Shown here one piece after another: positions 28,401 through 29,262 of a DNA stretch of 29,262 nt. This DNA is from Poteriospumella lacustris (Eukaryota > Sar > Chrysophyceae > Chromulinales > Dinobryaceae), in the NCBI GenBank assembly GCA_008000375.1, contig SMOI01000376.1:1-29262 (forward strand). Direction: 5' to 3'. Numbering within the stretch: position 1 is the stretch's first letter; each line of letters begins with the position of its first letter. The notes below the pieces were generated by a model. It saw nothing but the letters and a program-made list of their open reading frames with translations. It did no database searches and had not been told where the DNA came from. The position numbers and the translations under genes were made by a program.

Positions 28401-29262
28401 TGGCTGCGATGTTGGCCGCCCGGTCGGCTGGGCTGTCGGTTGCCGTGTTGGTTGAGCACTCGGCTGGAGAGACGGTTGAGACGAGGGCTGCACAGACGGC
28501 TGCGCGGTGGGCTGAACGGACGGTTGGCCAGAGGGTCGACCAGATGGCTGCACTGTAGGCTGACGAGATGGCTGGGTCGACGGCTGGCCTGACGGCTGTC
28601 GCGACGGTTGACCCGTTGGCTGCGATGAAGGCTGCGTAGACGGACGTGAGGAGGGTTGACGCGATGGTTGGCCAGATGGCTGCACTGACGGTTGAATAGA
28701 CGGTTGAACCGAGGGCTGCGAAGATGGTTGCGTCGACGGTTGCGATGAAGGCTGCCTCGACGGCTGAGACGATGGCTGTGAGGATGGCTGTCGCGAAGGC
28801 TGCCCGCTGGGACGACTTGACGGTTGACCCGACGGCTGCCTTGACGGCTGCGATGACGGTTGAGACGATGGCTGCGATGACGGCTGTCTCGATGGTTGCG
28901 ACGAGGGCTGTGACGATGGTCGCCGTGTAGGCTGACCACTGGGACGACTCGACGGTTGCATCGATGGTTGCGATGAAGGCTGCCTCGACGGTTGAGTCGA
29001 CGGTTGAGTCGACGGCCGCGCTGACGGCTGTCTGGTGGGTTGAGACGATGGCCTGCTGCTCGGTTGCCTGGATGGTTGGCTTGTGGGAGCACTATTTGGT
29101 TGACAGGTTGGCTGCATCGACGGCTGAGCAGTCGGTTGGCGAGATGGCTGAGACGACGGCTGTCGAGACGGCTGGGACGTTGGTCGGCGAGATGGTTGAG
29201 AAGACGGCTGCGAGGTTGGCCTCGTTGACGGTTGTCTGGATGGCTGCGTAGTTGGCTGGCGA
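19404..29262 (-). CDS. giant PSxQ-repeat, REJ/GPS-like multi-pass membrane protein (5' partial)
   Basis: The minus frame is open from the window edge (first full codon 29261-29259) to TAA at 19404-19406, at least 3285 codons with no intron. The first Met in view, at 29117, lies within repeats, so the true start is outside. Counting from the edge: residues 1-940 are Pro-(Ser/Thr)-x-Gln repeats; about 941-2150 form an ectodomain with a REJ-like section near 1550-1740 (YVFRVSCGVAFADVVVTAN, PYGGWASVFPRAGHALSTAF, DYPLAYRFSY). Residues 2030-2115 hold a GAIN/GPS-like Cys region ending VVCKCGYSN. Hydrophobic segments lie near 2156-2182, 2346-2374, 2450-2483, 2755-2776, 2781-2817, 2928-2949 and 2953-2977. 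The tail is Ser-rich and acidic with polySer and polyAsp. REJ plus GPS plus multi-pass resembles polycystin-1-like proteins, but I see no PLAT domain. A surface or wall-attached sensor is inferred. Very high GC sets it apart from the left half. Confidence 0.8.
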   Translation of the reverse strand, partial: RQPTTQPSRQPSTRPTSQPSSQPSRRPTSQPSRQPSSQPSRQPTAQPSMQPTCQPNSAPTSQPSRQPSSRPSSQPTRQPSARPSTQPSTQPSRQPSSQPSMQPSSRPSGQPTRRPSSQPSSQPSRQPSSQPSSQPSSQPSRQPSGQPSSRPSGQPSRQPSSQPSSQPSRQPSSQPSTQPSSQPSVQPSIQPSVQPSGQPSRQPSSRPSTQPSSQPTGQPSRQPSGQPSTQPSRQPTVQPSGRPSGQPSVQPTAQPSVQPSSQPSLQPSAQPTRQPTAQPTGRPTSQPSAQPSTQPSSQPTSRPTRQPSSQPSLQPTRQPTRQPSSQPSSQPTLQPSGQPSAQPSSQPTTQPSAQPTCQPSAQPSRQPTTQPTARPTIQPTAQPSSQPTSQPSAMPTRQPSNQPTGQPSDQPSGQPSGQPSRQPSSQPSDQPSLQPTSQPTAQPSEQPSGQPTGQPTVQPTCQPSLQPSAQPTASPSGQPTSRPSAQPSRQPTLQPSGQPSGQPTRQPTQQPTQQPSGRPSSQPTHQPSSQPSVQPSAQPSSQPTQQPTQQPSARPSSQPSDQPSQRPSTQPSDQPSARPTAQPSAQPSTQPLSQPSRVPSAQPTAQPSSCPSAQPSSVPSSQPSTQPTAQPSRQPSSRPTSQPVTSPTAQPSTRPTGEPTGQPSAQPSSRPTAQPSSQPSGQPSLQPSRQPSAQPSHQPSAHPSTQPSEQPSSQPSAQPSTIPTGQPSAWPSQQPTAQPTRQPTSAPTAQPTRQTTAVPTGQPSKLPTARPSGQPTSQPSAEPSRQPTRQPSRQPSARPSGQPSAQPSAQPSSAPSSVPSQQPTRQPTVSPTGQPSARPSAQPSASPTTTPTAQPSRRPSRQPSAVPSAQPSAPPSRQPSSQPTNGPSASPSEQPTVAPSRQPSVQPSTQPSVAPSTSPSASPSTEPSRVPSTQPSTQPTANPTRLVDVWATSLYAQSVTLSVDRAVATVTFSRDTNGAFGPGWFRCSSLLQPRASSAVTADAPAMMILVQNASCFWRTLSTLQLVHDTAARTTLKALAASTASSAGGSMVAPFTLRSSVGLTALYGDCAVEHDRPVAVVWDGRSSGPSDAAASSAAYRVQIHHDPGQGVVAIDMAETMTRLSWQWRTLNVSVAVVGGSESDAAVPAGAAEALARVIARLLRQRARAFETVAFVPIGALLRSAWGSASANATAVDLRLNVTLCDDALCSTTAALLRRVPASATHDATATTTTVSVSVYAPFALDDAWLVDNDLAVYSAAFAVTAASDGAAAATLPRPLGPASAAYQWNLSCSLPADDADKAATVVSERVDDASVLRLPAGHLAGGLRCRVWLQVTDLATNATGTSSLPTFATTSPRSGYRRLPSQSLVTVAADGAVWLDLLNSSAAATAARQQPTARRLDEAAPVAWSCSTRVRRSMQPSELSLLAASLPLYAETAVLPTAACGFDVTPVTADGSRVVMTRRTGWDLANTTTFVRWAEAAGGATGTATGADTAVADRTVVVAVSDADADCPSLLIVTPAAALRNVDANASVAIVAEITAPPRGASSENRRRFNATVQWRLLTADASAAVADVLTAATAAVSLVRAPPGRPAAFVAPSNATAVASVLLPAGRLVPGGRYVFRVSCGVAFADVVVTANQAPYGGWASVFPRAGHALSTAFTLGAPGWRDDPSDYPLAYRFSYAVLASPVATSAAASSPSLWRALPGARHVSFVAAVWLPPAPSRASGALPVRCVVWDPQGAASAAVEHVAIVAPIARSTPSAAVRQRLLALTHNVSGGGSGNASSTLWQQHALAAIATTVDANTTALLQLADRVLVWQTLVPRFYATVRWTDDADNRPVVLALLAQFAQAQRDSEWQYQRQRLIDALVQATTGNGSASVVSQTSQWMTLLTNLLLQGGGSGSGSSGGASSLQLATGDVQAVVALLQLNRSSSSSSSASATVFVPASQTSVTIAGSASGGVVVSVIQYNPNLLRLNASRSALVSNDSTAPVLASSIVSVRVVSSGNTSNVLVPPFTANLTVSPVSTYAPLFEHNCSLGVAEQVSFLCPESKIWMNLTCSGKAAAVLRRRCPVALRVCSVLSLSTGSVTSNNFCQTVAVGTTVVCKCGYSNSSSSTGTAAKNIVENGVVSVAVTTQYVPGREFGGAVAISGASLSGNLAAASSAVFTVFGCLWGFGLVAISAHMFAFPGVAASVAPYAASVVGAGAGAAPGAGGRRPGGSGSGSDDADAANAAASSSHGVASHPPGHAAGPSPAVVAASASPPLPPPPPSSPSPSSSLLAASLEEYALAVLPHVYHPGHWTRRLWTQLQLRHKHLHVVVSLLFPKYGADRVDAHGRPRFPSPAALEAHQKNEVLEIAHVLTAVTVSCFVLALLYDLQYPSNDGSCAQFATRADCLYRTSLLDPQVTFCVWAPLDDEASAGFIVESQHDRVLQSLTLEQVLDEAYAAQCHFNEDNSSIVASVLSVVITSTLSAPVSLLLTFLVGILRATSTTAETATTPPTAKAARTHPAPPGRRQAAAAARVNGHGDDDVEAAAHTAPRPVEATDAATAAAARVKAHRRWWQRAQQLVRRSASSRDGDGDGDAAEDTAVAAAVVVVPEHVRLARAHLLRALHREVAPLVTAQGRRNSTARRRSIHAKTAAVTATAIARADQRWERWQSMLPDLVTDATRLREMRRLCRRLDDVLAQPPPIGTRDGGDDSDSDSDAATIDDAAYGVTLLQEVYRELLGRYEAPGRLFAYVLRMEAADERDRGAVVSWRWQQAAIVCLVVLNLGTLTFVALKGMSRGFAWQLSFLKVCLVELLSEISVTQTVEVVWVDFALPSLIYREVQHARRQLRRMATRFAAQWSSSAAVQRSPVVAMPTTAAHVFALARPRAPESRWAQFLPRYVVESANALAASSTSSVSAGLVSRLPPLRRRLIAFLVTWPMAAHRSGAYVVSTMVIGALIYVYYSLADRPEGTVTFALLVVGLVLFGAALYGLSIKVKPATGPATVTPAVASLAQVTTATAAADGEGHRQRRRSSHHAMPPVTRRKRLWATVLASHGSHSRRDRAEHDAGSASYSLGSSSSSSLAASSMAAPVEGEEKVSSSRQPPPRWSQAPSQTPSSSASSVPSDWFSYASSSLSLSAEVDDDADGSPLSLSMSLSLSLSLSSSDHDRDVGGADAEEDALIFTDEPLHEPSSAPRQSLRSEPPRNRLRTMTGDSVGNDHSPPPSSSSSSSSSASSASSSLALPSSARSMSLSLSSSLPTDSHRSGDIPSDDDDDDDFDSDSRDNSVDISDDIDDDVIATAAT
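26440..29262 (-). repeat. 12-bp coding repeat, about 235 units of P-(S/T)-x-Q
   Basis: The plus strand reads as GACGGCTGNNNN-like 12-mers, which on the minus strand encode Q-P-(S/T)-x. The x position varies (Ser, Arg, Ala, Thr, Gly, Val, Leu, Asp) and Gln is sometimes Arg, Val or Ala. Pro and Ser/Thr are kept through many synonymous codons. The array continues to the window edge, so its full length is unknown. The last units before the ectodomain are less regular (SPSASPSTEPSRVPST). Confidence 0.9.

Noticed and set aside
26440-29262. Possible CRISPR array or satellite
   Set aside because: The 12-bp period is continuous with no unique spacers, and it encodes an in-frame protein repeat fused to a folded domain.

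Overview
The window reads as nuclear DNA of a eukaryote, most likely a stramenopile (oomycete, brown alga or a relative). The evidence is a long (Pro-Ser/Thr-x-Gln)n surface protein with REJ-like and GPS-like regions, a type I remember from stramenopile genomes, and a mixed population of eukaryotic DNA transposons and a Ty1/copia relic. I see no bacterial operons, ribosome binding sites, rRNA or tRNA. The assignment is inference and no species can be named.

The window has two halves of very different character. Positions 1 to about 19.3 kb are AT-richer and hold a graveyard of decayed mobile elements, with almost no intact genes. In order: a 16-bp minisatellite (60-272), a Ty1/copia RNase H tail (1171-1343), a piggyBac relic (1934-2800), a GC-rich coding-like island (2920-3213), a hAT relic on the minus strand (5467-5934), a PIF/Harbinger-like element (6022-8070) nested in the terminal repeat of another element (6016-10410), a pogo-type DDE transposase on the minus strand (11843-12718), a second hAT relic (13601-14070), a probable MITE (14510-14730), and a short fragment related to the large gene (14736-14879). 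From 14880 to 19388 there is little beyond AT-rich or short repeats and one more terminal-repeat copy near 19010.

Positions 19404 to the window edge are very GC-rich and hold one uninterrupted minus-strand reading frame of at least 3285 codons whose 5' end lies outside the window. Its product has about 940 residues of 4-residue Pro/Ser/Gln repeats, a REJ-like ectodomain, a GAIN/GPS-like Cys region, about seven hydrophobic segments and a Ser- and Asp-rich tail. This resembles the general plan of polycystin-1 or adhesion-receptor proteins, joined to a wall-like stalk.

The best-supported structural finding is the Harbinger-like insertion. Its 14-bp terminal repeats are flanked by TTA duplications, and removing it restores the terminal repeat of its host element, which matches an unoccupied copy at 4773-4818. 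The most interesting gene-level findings are the giant REJ/GPS protein and the diverged, repeat-expanded piece of the same coding sequence about 5 kb away among the transposons.
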